A DNA stretch of 64,000 nucleotides from Paraburkholderia caffeinilytica (lineage in GTDB: Bacteria > Pseudomonadota > Gammaproteobacteria > Burkholderiales > Burkholderiaceae): the NCBI RefSeq assembly GCF_003368325.1, contig NZ_CP031466.1, positions 2,294,001-2,358,000 of the forward strand. Reading direction: 5' to 3'. The notes below the pieces were generated by a model. That model was given only the letters and a program-made list of their open reading frames with translations, made no database searches and was not told the DNA's origin. Shown here in pieces: positions 8,701 to 18,040 of the stretch (position 1 is the first letter of the stretch; the number at the start of each line of letters is the position of its first letter). The translations under genes were made by a program, and so were the position numbers.

Positions 8701-9819
8701 TCAAAACCGTGCGAGAAATTCCGAGACCTTCGCCAGTCCCGCTTCGAGTACTGTCCGGTTGTTCGCATACCCGATGCGCACATAGCCTTCCATGTCGAGC
8801 GCGCTGCCCGGCGTGAACATCACGCCGGTTTGCTCGATAAGGTCCGTGCAAAACTGCAGGGATGAAATCGGCAGATCGACCTTCAGGAGCGCAGTCGTTC
8901 CTGACTTCGGCTTGATATACGAAATGACTGGCTCCTTCGCAACCCATGCGTCCAGAATCGCCAGATTGGTACGCACGATGTCGTGGTTGCGGGCAAGAAT
9001 CGCCGCGCGGTTCTCAAGTGCGATCGACGCAAAGTGATCGTCGATCATGCCGACGCTGATCGTGTTGTAGTCGCGATGAATCGCGACAGCGCGAATCAGA
9101 TCCTTCGGGCCGGCGATCCAGCCGAGCCGCAGGCCGGCCAGCGAGTACGTCTTGGACATGCTGCCCGTACTGATGCCACGCTCATACACGTCGGCAATCG
9201 AAGCCGTATAGCCTGTGCCCTCCTGATCCGTGCCGCGATAGACCTCGTCGCACAACACATACGCGCCACACGCGCGCGCGATCTCCCCGATCGCGGCCAG
9301 AAACGGTTCGTCCATCAGCGAGCCGGCCGGGTTGTTCGGATTGTTGATCGCGATGAGCCGGGTTTTGTCGTTGACGAGCCGGCGGAGCTCGGCGAGATCC
9401 GGAAGAAAGCCGTTCTCCTCGCGCAACTTCAGAATCCGCACGTCCGCACCGTAGCTCTCGGGAATCGAATAGTGCTGCTGGTACGTGGGCAACACCGAGA
9501 TCACCGTGTCGCCGGGTTCGACCAAGGTCTGATACACCAACGCATTCCCGCCGATCGCGCCATGTGTGACGATCAGGTTGGCGGGCGACTGGTGCGCGTA
9601 CATCGACGCAATCGCTTCACGCAGTCGCATCGAACCTTCGATAGCGCCGTACGTGAGCTTGAGCGGCCGTAGCTCGTCGAGAATGCTGTCCTGCTTGCCT
9701 GCGAGTGTCAGCAACTCGTCCATCGTCAACGACTCGACGCAGGTTTCGGCCAGGTTGTAAGTGCATTGGTTCTCGTAGAGATCCATCCAGCGCTCGACGC
9801 CGAAGTCCTTGATTTTCAT
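8701..9819 (-). CDS. PLP-dependent class I/II aminotransferase
   Basis: The 372-residue fold type I enzyme has NNPNNPAG, the cofactor aspartate and tyrosine in LCDEVY, the Schiff-base lysine in SMSKTYSLAGLRLGW and a conserved arginine in YVRIGYANN. The start at 9819 has AAGGAG eight bases upstream, so an upstream ATG at 9837 is rejected. It is the last gene of a leftward group with an FAD dehydrogenase and an amino-acid binding protein, next to dau-like genes. It may handle the 2-oxo acid or amino group released from a D- or basic amino acid. The substrate is not visible in the sequence. Confidence 0.88.
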   Translation of the reverse strand: MKIKDFGVERWMDLYENQCTYNLAETCVESLTMDELLTLAGKQDSILDELRPLKLTYGAIEGSMRLREAIASMYAHQSPANLIVTHGAIGGNALVYQTLVEPGDTVISVLPTYQQHYSIPESYGADVRILKLREENGFLPDLAELRRLVNDKTRLIAINNPNNPAGSLMDEPFLAAIGEIARACGAYVLCDEVYRGTDQEGTGYTASIADVYERGISTGSMSKTYSLAGLRLGWIAGPKDLIRAVAIHRDYNTISVGMIDDHFASIALENRAAILARNHDIVRTNLAILDAWVAKEPVISYIKPKSGTTALLKVDLPISSLQFCTDLIEQTGVMFTPGSALDMEGYVRIGYANNRTVLEAGLAKVSEFLARF

Positions 9820-9896
9820 TCCACTCTCCTTCGTCATTCGTGACGCAACGATTCGTTGCGGGGTGACCTATCGATGAAGCGGGTTCGCCACGCCGT

Positions 9897-11138
9897 CTAT
9901 CGGAATCGCTCGGGGCGGAACGGATAGGGATCGGTGAAAGGCTCGCCCCCCGTCATCATTTCCGCCAGCAATCGGCCTGTTACGGGACCGAGCGTCAATC
10001 CGTGGTGGTTATGCCCGAACGAGAACCACAGCCCTCGATGGCGCGGCGCGCGTCCGATGACAGGCCGCATGTCGGGCGTACAGGGCCGCAACCCGAGCCA
10101 TGGTGCGTCGTCCAGCCGGCGGCCCAGACCGAATATCGGCCGGGCGACGGCTTCCGCGCGTTCCAGCTGAACGCCCGTCGGAGGCGACTCGCGCCGGGCG
10201 ATTTCCACGCCGGTCGTCAGCCGCAGCCGACCTTGCATGGGTGCGACCACATACCCTTTTTCCGTGTCGACCAGCGGTACCGAGAGCATCGGCTTCGTGG
10301 CCTCGTAGTGCATGTGATATCCGCGTTTTGCCCGTAGCGGTATTCGATATCCGAGCGGCTCAAAGACCTTGTCCGACCAGGGGCCGAGCGCCACGACCAC
10401 CTCTTTGGCGCTGATCCTGCCTTGCGACGTCTGAACCGTCCACGCATCGGCTTCCTGACGCAGCGTGAGCGCATCGCCGGCGAGCAGCGCGCCGCCGCCC
10501 CCTTCGAATAGCCGCGCATAGCCCTTCGTCAACGCGCCCGGATTGGAAATGCTCTTCGGGTCCTGCCAATGCAAGGCACCGCAAAAACCCGGCGAGACAC
10601 CGGGTTCGCGCGCCGCCAGCGCGCCGGCATCGAACGATGCCACGCGCAGTCCATATGTGCTCGCCGTGACGTCGGCGGCCAATGCCTGCCGTTCATATTC
10701 CGGGCGCGTGCGGAATGCCTCGATCCAGCCGCCGTCGTGCGCGAGGCTTTGAAGGCCGGCACGTTCGATCAGCGCATCATGCTCGGCGACGCTTTGCCGG
10801 ATCAACGGCAGCATGTCGCGCGCGGCCGCTTCGAGCCGCCCGGGAGACGACTCCCACCAGAATCGCGCGAGCCACGTCGCGAAAGACGGCAGCGCCTTGT
10901 AGTCCCAGTAGAGATCCGTCGACCGGTTGCGCAGGTAGCGCAACAACGTACCGGGATCGCGCGGAAAACCATAAGGAACCACCGACGAACTCTCGATCAG
11001 ACCGGCATTGCCGAAACTGGTCTCTTCGCCCGGGCCGCGTCGATCGATAAGCCCCACGCGGCGAGCGCGATCCTGCAGATGCAGCGCGGACGACACGCCG
11101 ACAATCCCGGCTCCCAGCACGATCACGTCGAAATCCAT
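9897..11138 (-). CDS. FAD-dependent D-amino-acid dehydrogenase (DadA/DauA type)
   Basis: The 413-residue protein has an N-terminal FAD-binding motif VIVLGAGIVGVSSALHL, the DAO signature SFGNAGLIESSS and the C-terminal glycine-rich FSFGHNHHGLTLGPVTGRL. This is the layout of D-amino-acid dehydrogenases, which oxidise D-amino acids to 2-oxo or imino acids and feed electrons to the respiratory chain. The ATG at 11138 places the Rossmann motif near the N-terminus as expected; 19 further residues upstream look unrelated. With the neighbouring cyclodeaminase-like gene and DauR-type regulator, the context suggests D-arginine or another basic D-amino acid. Confidence 0.87.
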   Translation of the reverse strand: MDFDVIVLGAGIVGVSSALHLQDRARRVGLIDRRGPGEETSFGNAGLIESSSVVPYGFPRDPGTLLRYLRNRSTDLYWDYKALPSFATWLARFWWESSPGRLEAAARDMLPLIRQSVAEHDALIERAGLQSLAHDGGWIEAFRTRPEYERQALAADVTASTYGLRVASFDAGALAAREPGVSPGFCGALHWQDPKSISNPGALTKGYARLFEGGGGALLAGDALTLRQEADAWTVQTSQGRISAKEVVVALGPWSDKVFEPLGYRIPLRAKRGYHMHYEATKPMLSVPLVDTEKGYVVAPMQGRLRLTTGVEIARRESPPTGVQLERAEAVARPIFGLGRRLDDAPWLGLRPCTPDMRPVIGRAPRHRGLWFSFGHNHHGLTLGPVTGRLLAEMMTGGEPFTDPYPFRPERFR

Positions 11139-11202
11139 AAGCTCGCTCGAATGCTCACAACGGAACCCGATGCGAAACGAGCCGCATCGGGTCATGAACC
11201 GC

Positions 11203-11991
11203 TTACTTCGCGATGATGTCGCGCTTGAAATACTTCTGCGACAGCGTGCTGAGCGTGCCGTCTTTCTTTAGCGCCTCGAGCGCGGCATCGATCTTTCCGG
11301 CCAGAGCCTTGTCGCCCTTGCGCAAGCCGAAGCCCGTTCCTTCACCGAGCGTTGCCGGATCGCTGAGCGGCTGACCGACAATCGCATAGTCATGGCCTGA
11401 GGGCTTGTTCAGGAAACCATCCTCCACAGTCTGCGCTTCCTGGACAGCGGCATCCACCCGTCCGGCAACGAGGTCGGCATATACCTGATCCTGGTCCTGA
11501 TACGAGACGATCGAAACGCCGGCATTCGCCCAGTGGCCCTTGAGGAAATCTTCCTGCGACGATCCCTGCAGAACGCCGACACGTTTGCCCTGCAGGCTCT
11601 TCACATCCGGCAGCAAGGAGGAGCCGCGCCGCGCCACCATCACGATCGGCACCACGTAGATCGGCGGCGTGAAATCGATGGACTGTTTGCGCTTGTCCGT
11701 AATGTTCATCGCCGAATTGATGACATCGAATTTGCGCGCCTGCAAGGCGGGAATCAATCCGTCGAACGAGTTCTCCACCCACTCGCATTTCATGCGCATC
11801 TTCGCGCAGACCGCATTGCCGACGTCCACGTCGAATCCCTGCAATTGCCCCGTCGGCGACTTGCTTTCGAACGGCGGATACGCGGCCTCGATGCCGAAGC
11901 GCAAGGTGCTTTGAGTCTCGGCGCTGACGGTGCCGACCGAACCGATTAAAGCTGCAGCGACGAATAGTGAGAGTGGTAGCTTCAGACGCAT
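11203..11991 (-). CDS. Periplasmic basic-amino-acid binding protein (family 3)
   Basis: The 262-residue protein has a signal peptide (residues 1-24, ending SAE). It follows the type II periplasmic binding fold of the lysine/arginine/ornithine and histidine binding proteins: LRFGIEAAYPPFESK, GFDVDVGNAVC, WVENSFDGLIPALQARKFD and MNITDKRKQSIDFT are all characteristic. AGGGA lies seven bases before the ATG. It heads the leftward arm of a divergent locus with an FAD dehydrogenase and an aminotransferase. No permease or ATPase gene is adjacent, so it must work with subunits encoded elsewhere. Confidence 0.92.
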   Translation of the reverse strand: MRLKLPLSLFVAAALIGSVGTVSAETQSTLRFGIEAAYPPFESKSPTGQLQGFDVDVGNAVCAKMRMKCEWVENSFDGLIPALQARKFDVINSAMNITDKRKQSIDFTPPIYVVPIVMVARRGSSLLPDVKSLQGKRVGVLQGSSQEDFLKGHWANAGVSIVSYQDQDQVYADLVAGRVDAAVQEAQTVEDGFLNKPSGHDYAIVGQPLSDPATLGEGTGFGLRKGDKALAGKIDAALEALKKDGTLSTLSQKYFKRDIIAK

Positions 11992-12156
11992 GATGGTTCC
12001 CTATGAAATGGGGGGTTCGCAAAATTAGGGCACGGGGCGGTAACTGACGGCGCGACCTCGAGAAGGCGCATGAGGTGCCAAACGGGCCTGCTCTCACACT
12101 CGTTCTGGAACAACAGTCTATTCTGGACATCCACAAATGCAAGCGATTTTCAAAAT

Positions 12157-12177
12157 AAAAGTCCAGACTGGACTTTT
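12157..12177. promoter_or_regulatory. Perfect 21-bp palindrome, candidate operator of the D-amino-acid locus
   Basis: AAAAGTCCAG and CTGGACTTTT are exact inverse complements around a single adenine. The site is in the divergent gap, 56-76 bases upstream of the cyclodeaminase-like start and about 165 bases upstream of the binding-protein start. A further half-site TCTGGAC occurs at about 12122. The DauR-type regulator two genes downstream is the natural candidate to bind here. Confidence 0.65.
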
Positions 12178-12232
12178 TGACTTTAGAATTGCGCAGACGC
12201 CGCTAGCCGGCAACGATGTGGAGAGCAGGCCC

Positions 12233-13204
12233 ATGAGCAGCACAGACAAACTATTCCCCTTGATCGTCCAGCAGGACGCGGTGCGTGAAGCACTGCCCCA
12301 CCTCGATGTGCGCGGCGCGTTGACACGCATGTTTCTTTCGCTTGCGAACGACTCCGCGGTGCAGCCCTCCCAGACCTTTACCCCGTTTCCACAAGGGGCC
12401 GGCGATTTCATCACGTACCTCGGGGTCATGGCGGAGGCCAGGGTATTCGGCGCCAAGTTGTCGCCGTACATCGTGACCGGATCGAAACCGGTCATTACGG
12501 CATGGACCGCACTGATGTCGATGGAAACAGGGCAACCTTTGATGTGGTGCGATGCGGGCCTGCTCACCACCGAGCGCACCGCCGGCGCGACGGCACTTGC
12601 GGTGGATCACCTTGCAAAGCCGGACGCGCGCCGGCTTGCCATCGTCGGCGCCGGGTCAGTGGGCCGGGCGCATTTGCGTCACCTCGCGCCGCTGCGGGCG
12701 TGGGATTCGATCAATGTGTTTTCACCGGCGCTGGCGGGAAACGAAGCGAAGTGCACGGAGGTCGCCGCCCTTCATGAGCGTGTGCGGATTTGCAGCCGGC
12801 TCGACGAGTGCGTGCGCGATGCCGATGTGATCGCGTTGTGCACGTCCTCCGGCACGCCTGTCCTGTCGGACACCATGCTGACCAGGCCGGCACTCATCAC
12901 GTCGATCAGCACGAATGTCGCCAATGCGCATGAGATTCCACCGGCGTGGATTCAAGACATGGACGTCTATTGCGACTACCGGCAAACCACGCCTGCCAGC
13001 GCGGGTGAAATGAAATTGGCGGCGCAATTGCATGACTGGTCGCCGGACAGCGTTCTGGGCGATTTACCCGAACTGGTATCCGGCAGGGCCCGAAAACCCT
13101 CCGGGCAACGGCACGTTTTCTTTCGCTCAATCGGACTCGGACTGGAAGATGTAGCGATCGCCTACGCGTTGTTCAGGCACGTGGCCGGGCAGCCCACCCG
13201 TTGA
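12233..13204 (+). CDS. Ornithine cyclodeaminase / mu-crystallin family protein (DauB-like)
   Basis: The 323-residue protein has a Rossmann motif LAIVGAGSVGRAHLRHLAPL at about residues 135-155 and the family's N-terminal dimer domain. Members are ornithine cyclodeaminases or NAD(P)H-dependent imine reductases. In Pseudomonas aeruginosa the family member DauB reduces the 2-ketoarginine imine produced by DauA, converting D- to L-arginine. The ATG at 12233 follows GTGGAGAGCAGGCCC; a longer frame from 12137 would run through the palindromic operator and is rejected. It is followed after 144 bases by the regulator gene. Confidence 0.88.
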   Translation: MSSTDKLFPLIVQQDAVREALPHLDVRGALTRMFLSLANDSAVQPSQTFTPFPQGAGDFITYLGVMAEARVFGAKLSPYIVTGSKPVITAWTALMSMETGQPLMWCDAGLLTTERTAGATALAVDHLAKPDARRLAIVGAGSVGRAHLRHLAPLRAWDSINVFSPALAGNEAKCTEVAALHERVRICSRLDECVRDADVIALCTSSGTPVLSDTMLTRPALITSISTNVANAHEIPPAWIQDMDVYCDYRQTTPASAGEMKLAAQLHDWSPDSVLGDLPELVSGRARKPSGQRHVFFRSIGLGLEDVAIAYALFRHVAGQPTR

Positions 13205-13348
13205 GCACGACCGATGCGGCTGTGCGTGGGTGGCCCCAAACAGGGATGAACACCGCCCGTGGCAAAATAGTGCATCGCACGAATAGTCGTTGCACCTCGA
13301 CGCACACGCCGCCGGACCCGGCCAAACTGAACAATCTCATGCTTCCCT

Positions 13349-13993
13349 ATGCGAAAGACTAAGACCACAGCCGCGCGCCGGCTTTTGCTGGATCGCTACG
13401 GCCGCGTCGCCGACGGCATTGCGCTGCTCTTCTTTCCGTACGTCGAGATCGTCATTCATGACCTGCACAGCCAGACGATTGCGTACATCGCGAACAACCT
13501 GTCAAAGCGTGAACTGGGCGACGAATCGGCACTGGAAGAAATCGATCATTCGGCGCAGTCAGGCACGATCGGTCCGTATGAAAAGATCAACTGGGACGGC
13601 AGACGCATGCGCTGTGTCAGCACGGTGCTCTTTGACGACGCCGGCGCGGCGGTCGGCGTAATGTGCGTCAACTACAACATCGCCGTCTTCGAGGACATCA
13701 AGCATGTCATCGATCGCGTGGTGTCGGGCGCAGGTCTCGTGAAGCAGCCTGAGGAGCTGTTCAAGGACGACTGGCAGGAGCGCATCAACACGTTTCTCCA
13801 TGCATGGCTTCAGGAACGCCAGCTGGCGCTCAACTCCCTGACCCGGGAACATCGTCGCGAACTCGTCGAGGCGCTGTGGGAGGAAGGCGCGTTCAAAGGA
13901 AAGAGCGCGGCGAATTACGTTGCCAATGTTCTAGGCATGGGTCGCGCAACCGTCTATCAGCACATAAGAGATTTACGGGGCGCTGCTGCGTAG
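13349..13993 (+). CDS. YheO/DauR-type transcriptional regulator (PAS-like plus HTH)
   Basis: The 214-residue protein has an N-terminal YheO-like PAS domain (FFPYVEIVIHDLHSQTIAYI through VGVMCVNYNIAVFEDI, about residues 15-120). Its C-terminal helix-turn-helix has the DauR signature (REHRRELVEALWEEGAFKGK, then AANYVANVLGMGRATVYQHI). In P. aeruginosa the homologue DauR controls dauBAR in response to D-arginine metabolism. It lies in the same orientation as the cyclodeaminase-like gene and near the 21-bp palindrome at 12157-12177, which it probably recognises. Confidence 0.87.
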   Translation: MRKTKTTAARRLLLDRYGRVADGIALLFFPYVEIVIHDLHSQTIAYIANNLSKRELGDESALEEIDHSAQSGTIGPYEKINWDGRRMRCVSTVLFDDAGAAVGVMCVNYNIAVFEDIKHVIDRVVSGAGLVKQPEELFKDDWQERINTFLHAWLQERQLALNSLTREHRRELVEALWEEGAFKGKSAANYVANVLGMGRATVYQHIRDLRGAAA

Positions 13994-14277
13994 CGCTAGA
14001 TCGAGTCAGCGGAAGTTCAGCGGCCCGCAACTGTCGGCCGCAGCTTCTGCCATTTTCAGAATGATATCCGCATCGCATATCGGGAATCGATTACACGCTC
14101 GATGTGTCGCCGACACGAATCGCAGTCCGTTATACTTTCCATCGCCTGAAGGTAATCCGCTGCGCGATATGCCTGGCCCGCCATAACAACATGGCGCCGT
14201 GTCCGAATCGGCCAAATCCACGCGTCAATCGCTCGGCGGTGCGAATAAACCACCGCAGTATTGTCGGAGACGGGCAC

Positions 14278-15681
14278 ATGAGCACGACAATTTCAATCGA
14301 AGAGCCGCCTCGCCTCATCGGGATCGTGACCAAGATCTACTCGGCTTTGCTGGTCATTGGTTTTGCACTCCTTCCCGCCTACCTGATTGCCTATCTGGCT
14401 TTCTTCCAGGACCCGAGCCTGAAGTTCGAAAACCACGCGTTCCACGAAATCGCGATCGCAGCGGCGACGCTCGAGGGATTGTTCGTCACCTACGTGACCT
14501 GGCGTTGTTATCTGTCGTCGGGTGAACCGCTGTTGCGGTGGCTGACTTTGGGCTTTCTAGGCTTCGTGCTGGTCTACGCGCTGCACGGCGCGTTCACCGG
14601 CATGGCGCATCACAATATCTGGCTGTTCCTGCTCTACGGACCGGCGTCGCGGCTGGTGATGTCGGTGTTGCTGCTGGTTGGGCTGCTCTCCTATCACCGC
14701 GCGCCGGAGTCGCTCGAGCGGCGCACGAATCCGCGAGCGTGGCTGACGTGGATCGCCGTGTTCGTCGTGATCGACCTGGTCGTCGGACTCATTGCGAACT
14801 CGCCCATTGCGGGCGACCTCGCCGTGCGGCTCTCCATGGAAGGCGGTGCGCTCGTCTTCTCGACGCTGAACGTCACGGTGCTGATGCTGCGCCGCATTCG
14901 CTCGCCGCTGATGGTGATCTACGGCATCTCGATCACCTTCTTCGCGCTCGCGTCTCTCGCGTTCATTCTCGGCAAGCCCTGGAATCATATGTGGTGGCTG
15001 GCGCACGCGATCTTTGCCGCCGGCTTTTTCCTGCTCAGTTATGGCGTCGTTCAGGCGTTTCGCACGACCCGGTCCTTCTCGACGATCTACAGCCAGGAAG
15101 AACTGATGGCGCGCCTCGCTGAAGCGATGGCGCGCACGGAAAGCGCGTTGCAGGAACTCCAGCGCACCAATCACAAGCTCGAGCACCTCGCCGCGACCGA
15201 TCCGCTGACGGGCGCCGCGAACCGGCGCGAGTTTATCCAGCGAGTGGAGGCGGAAATCGCACGCGCCAAGCGTGACGGTGCGCCGTTCTCGCTGCTGGCG
15301 CTGGATCTCGATCACTTCAAATTGATCAACGACAGCTACGGCCATCAGGTGGGTGACGAGGTGTTGCAGCGATTCGTGCAGAAATGCCTTGACGCCATTC
15401 GACCCTATGACGGCGTGGCGCGGGTCGGCGGCGAAGAATTCATGGTGCTGCTGCCTAAAGCCGCGCTGGACGCGGCGCGTTCGATCGCGGAGCGCGTTCG
15501 GGGCGCTGTGGCTACCGAGGAGTTCTATACCGGGACCGGGCGGACCGTCGCGGTGACCGTCAGCGTTGGTGTCTCCGAATTCGGCCGCGACGGCGACACA
15601 CTCGACACACTCCTACGCGTCGCCGATGAGCGGCTTTACCGGGCCAAGCACGATGGCCGCAACCGCGTGGTGGCCGTGTAG
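14278..15681 (+). CDS. Membrane diguanylate cyclase (GGDEF)
   Basis: The 467-residue protein has about seven hydrophobic segments between residues 15 and 265. A short coiled linker (ELMARLAEAMARTESALQEL) then leads to a GGDEF domain starting near ATDPLTGAANRREF. The active-site loop is GGEEF (384-388), and the product-inhibition site RxxD is intact five residues upstream (R375-D378), so the enzyme should make cyclic di-GMP from two GTP and be feedback inhibited. The ATG at 14278 follows GGAGACGGGCAC; the longer frame from 14104 has no such site. The sensory input is unknown. The gene appears to be monocistronic. Confidence 0.93.
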   Translation: MSTTISIEEPPRLIGIVTKIYSALLVIGFALLPAYLIAYLAFFQDPSLKFENHAFHEIAIAAATLEGLFVTYVTWRCYLSSGEPLLRWLTLGFLGFVLVYALHGAFTGMAHHNIWLFLLYGPASRLVMSVLLLVGLLSYHRAPESLERRTNPRAWLTWIAVFVVIDLVVGLIANSPIAGDLAVRLSMEGGALVFSTLNVTVLMLRRIRSPLMVIYGISITFFALASLAFILGKPWNHMWWLAHAIFAAGFFLLSYGVVQAFRTTRSFSTIYSQEELMARLAEAMARTESALQELQRTNHKLEHLAATDPLTGAANRREFIQRVEAEIARAKRDGAPFSLLALDLDHFKLINDSYGHQVGDEVLQRFVQKCLDAIRPYDGVARVGGEEFMVLLPKAALDAARSIAERVRGAVATEEFYTGTGRTVAVTVSVGVSEFGRDGDTLDTLLRVADERLYRAKHDGRNRVVAV

Positions 15682-15806
15682 AGACCTCAGCAGTTGAGAC
15701 TTATCGACGCCTACGGGTTTGTCCTGGTCTCAACCTGTGTCGATACCGGCGTAGCCGAATCGTCGTAGGGGTATGTCCAACTTCCTGAGTGAAAGGCGAG
15801 CACACC

Positions 15807-16253
15807 ATGACTACCGGAACCGTCCGTCTCCACCGCGTCCTGCGCGCAACGCCCGAACGCATCTATCGCGCCTTCCTCGAACCCGATGCGATAGCGAAGT
15901 GGCTTCCTCCCTACGGGTTCACCTGTCAGGTCCACCACATGGATGCCCGCGTGGGCGGCACCTACAAGATGTCCTTCCGTAACTTCGGCACCGGCAACAG
16001 CCACTCGTTCGGCGGCGAATATGTCGAGCTGGTGCCGTTCGAGACAATCCGCTACTCGGATCGATTCGACAACCCGAACCTGCCCGGCCAGATGCACGCC
16101 ACCATTTCATTGCGGCAGGTGTCCTGTGGAACCGAGGTCACCATTGTGCAGGAGGGCATACCCGAAGTCATTCCTGTGGAGATGTGCTACCTCGGCTGGC
16201 AGGAATCGCTCGTTCAGCTGGCAAAGCTGGTCGAGCCCGTGATCCCCGACTGA
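15807..16253 (+). CDS. SRPBCC / AHSA1-like protein
   Basis: The 148-residue protein has the START-like helix-grip fold of the AHSA1 family: VRLHRVLRATPERIYRAFLE at the N-terminus, WLPPYGFTCQVHHMDARVGG in the middle and the C-terminal helix LGWQESLVQLAKLVEP. Such proteins bind small hydrophobic ligands or work as stress-related cochaperone-like proteins; no enzymatic role can be assigned. It converges on the NTF2-like gene 10 bases away. Confidence 0.85.
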   Translation: MTTGTVRLHRVLRATPERIYRAFLEPDAIAKWLPPYGFTCQVHHMDARVGGTYKMSFRNFGTGNSHSFGGEYVELVPFETIRYSDRFDNPNLPGQMHATISLRQVSCGTEVTIVQEGIPEVIPVEMCYLGWQESLVQLAKLVEPVIPD

Positions 16254-16260
16254 CGGCACT

Positions 16261-16279
16261 GGCTCAGCTCCGCTGAACC
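16261..16279. terminator. Stem between convergent SRPBCC and NTF2-like genes
   Basis: GGCTCAGC can pair with GCTGAACC (one G-U type mismatch) across a three-base loop. It overlaps the 3' end of the leftward gene and could serve both convergent transcripts; no thymine run is present. Confidence 0.3.
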
Positions 16280-16644
16280 CATTGACTCCGCCAACCCGGC
16301 GCCTCAAAGGGGTCGGAAAAATACTGGGTCTCGTGAACGACCTTGCCGTTGCGGAACGCCATGATGCTTACCGTGTAAGCCGCTCGTCCCCTATAGGCGA
16401 TCGTGTATTCCGTGACCCAGAGATTGCCTTCTCCTTGAATTCGCCTGACGTCGAACCCCGACGGCTTATCTGGATGACGACTGCGCAGCGCCTGCAGATT
16501 AATGCGCCCGAGGATTCGTTCACCTGATTGGGGATACTCACAGATGGCGTCGTCGTCGTAAATATCGTGTTCCGCGTCGAGATCGCCGGCCGCCGACGCG
16601 CGCCAGTGCGCATTCAGGGCTTCACGTATCGTTTCTTCCTGCAT
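16264..16644 (-). CDS. SnoaL-like / NTF2-fold protein
   Basis: The 126-residue protein shows the NTF2-like cone fold: an N-terminal helix (EETIREALNAHWRASAAGD), an acidic loop DDDAICEYPQSGERI, the strand LWVTEYTIAYRG and a C-terminal VVHETQYFSDPFEAPGWR. The family includes small isomerases, cyclases and proteins of unknown role. GGAGG lies six bases before the ATG at 16644, so an earlier in-frame ATG is not preferred. The substrate is unknown. Confidence 0.82.
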   Translation of the reverse strand: MQEETIREALNAHWRASAAGDLDAEHDIYDDDAICEYPQSGERILGRINLQALRSRHPDKPSGFDVRRIQGEGNLWVTEYTIAYRGRAAYTVSIMAFRNGKVVHETQYFSDPFEAPGWRSQWVQRS

Positions 16645-16741
16645 GGCTTGCCTCCGGATACCGTTCACGCCTGCCTATTGCGCGCTCCGCGGAATCGACC
16701 CCGGGCCGCCGGCTCGACGATTTCCTCGAACCTCCGCCGCC

Positions 16742-18040
16742 TCACGTCCGCCACGCCGGCCCCTCGGGAAAGTCATACTCATCGAGCGATGCCGCATGCA
16801 TTTCGATGCTGTAGCCGGCACGTTGCGGCGGCATATAACGGCCGTTTCGAATCACGACAGGATCGACGAAATGCTCATGTAGATGATCCACGTATTCGAG
16901 CACCCGGTTTTCCAGCGACGCCGACACGCAGATATAGTCGAACAGCGAAATGTGCTGCACGTACTCGCACAAACCGACGCCACCCGCATGCGGACACACG
17001 GGCACACCGAATTTCGCCGCCATCAACAAGACGACGATCACCTCGTTCAGACCACCCAGGCGGCAGCTATCGACCTGACAGAAGTCGATGGCTTGCGCCT
17101 GCAGCAACTGCTTGAACATCACCCGGTTATGGCAGTGCTCGCCCGTCGCCACGCCGATAGGCCGAATCCGCTCGCGGATGGCCGCGTGGCCGAGAATGTC
17201 GTCGGGACTCGTGGGTTCCTCGATCCACCAGGGATCGAATTGCGCCAGGCGCCGCATGTTCGCGACCGCTTCGTCGACATCCCACACCTGGTTCGCATCC
17301 ATCATCAGCTTCAGGTTTTCGCCGATTTCCTCGCGCAGGATGCGAGCCCGGCGCATATCTTCTTCAATATTGCCGCCGACCTTCTGCTTGAAGTGCGTCC
17401 AGCCCTGCGCGACGCCTTCACGGGCGAGCCGGCGAATCTTGTCGTCGTCGTAACCGAGCCAGCCCGCCGACGTCGTATAGGCCGGATAGCCGTGCGCCAG
17501 CATCTCCTTTTCGCGTTCGTCCCGGGTCCTTGCATGGCGATGCAGCATCGCGATGGCTTCCTGCGGCGTGATCGCATCGGTCACATAGCGGAAGTCGAGG
17601 CATCGCACGAGTTCTTCGGGGCTCATGTCGACGAGCAGCTTCCACACCGGCTTGTCCTCGGATTTGGCCCACAGGTCCCAGGCCGCGTTCACGACCGCCG
17701 CCGTCGCCAGATGAATGGCGCCCTTGTCCGGACCGATCCAGCGCAACTGACTGTCCGACGTCAGCGCGCGCCAGAAGGCGCCCATGTTCGCGGCGATATC
17801 CTCGAGCGTTTTGCCGACGACGAGCGGAGCCAGCGCCTGCACCGCGCTTACGCAGATTTCGTTGCCGCGGCCGATGGTGAAGGTCAGGCCGTACCCTGTG
17901 AGCCCCTTCGGCGAATCGGTTTCGAGCGTCACGTAGGTGGCGGAGTAATCCGGCGCGGCGTTCATCGCGTCGGAGCCGTCGAGTGAACGCGAGGTCGGGA
18001 ACCGAATGTCCCGGACGGACAACCTGGTGATGGTAGGCAT
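16742..18040 (-). CDS. fucD: L-fuconate dehydratase (enolase superfamily)
   Basis: The 432-residue protein matches the L-fuconate dehydratase branch of the mandelate racemase group. It has the catalytic lysines in HFKQKVGGN, metal ligands in MMDANQVWD, WWIEEPTSPDD and GVATGEHCHNR, and the catalytic histidine region VCPHAGGVGLCEYVQH. It dehydrates L-fuconate to 2-keto-3-deoxy-L-fuconate in the non-phosphorylating L-fucose pathway. It lies downstream of, and in line with, a sugar ABC transporter (gap 186 bases), so that transporter probably imports L-fucose or a related sugar. The other pathway enzymes are not in the window. Confidence 0.92.
   Translation of the reverse strand: MPTITRLSVRDIRFPTSRSLDGSDAMNAAPDYSATYVTLETDSPKGLTGYGLTFTIGRGNEICVSAVQALAPLVVGKTLEDIAANMGAFWRALTSDSQLRWIGPDKGAIHLATAAVVNAAWDLWAKSEDKPVWKLLVDMSPEELVRCLDFRYVTDAITPQEAIAMLHRHARTRDEREKEMLAHGYPAYTTSAGWLGYDDDKIRRLAREGVAQGWTHFKQKVGGNIEEDMRRARILREEIGENLKLMMDANQVWDVDEAVANMRRLAQFDPWWIEEPTSPDDILGHAAIRERIRPIGVATGEHCHNRVMFKQLLQAQAIDFCQVDSCRLGGLNEVIVVLLMAAKFGVPVCPHAGGVGLCEYVQHISLFDYICVSASLENRVLEYVDHLHEHFVDPVVIRNGRYMPPQRAGYSIEMHAASLDEYDFPEGPAWRT

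Noticed and set aside
16883..17986. Long plus-strand frame across the L-fuconate dehydratase gene
   Set aside because: It lies wholly antisense to a gene with all enolase-superfamily catalytic motifs and has shadow-type composition.
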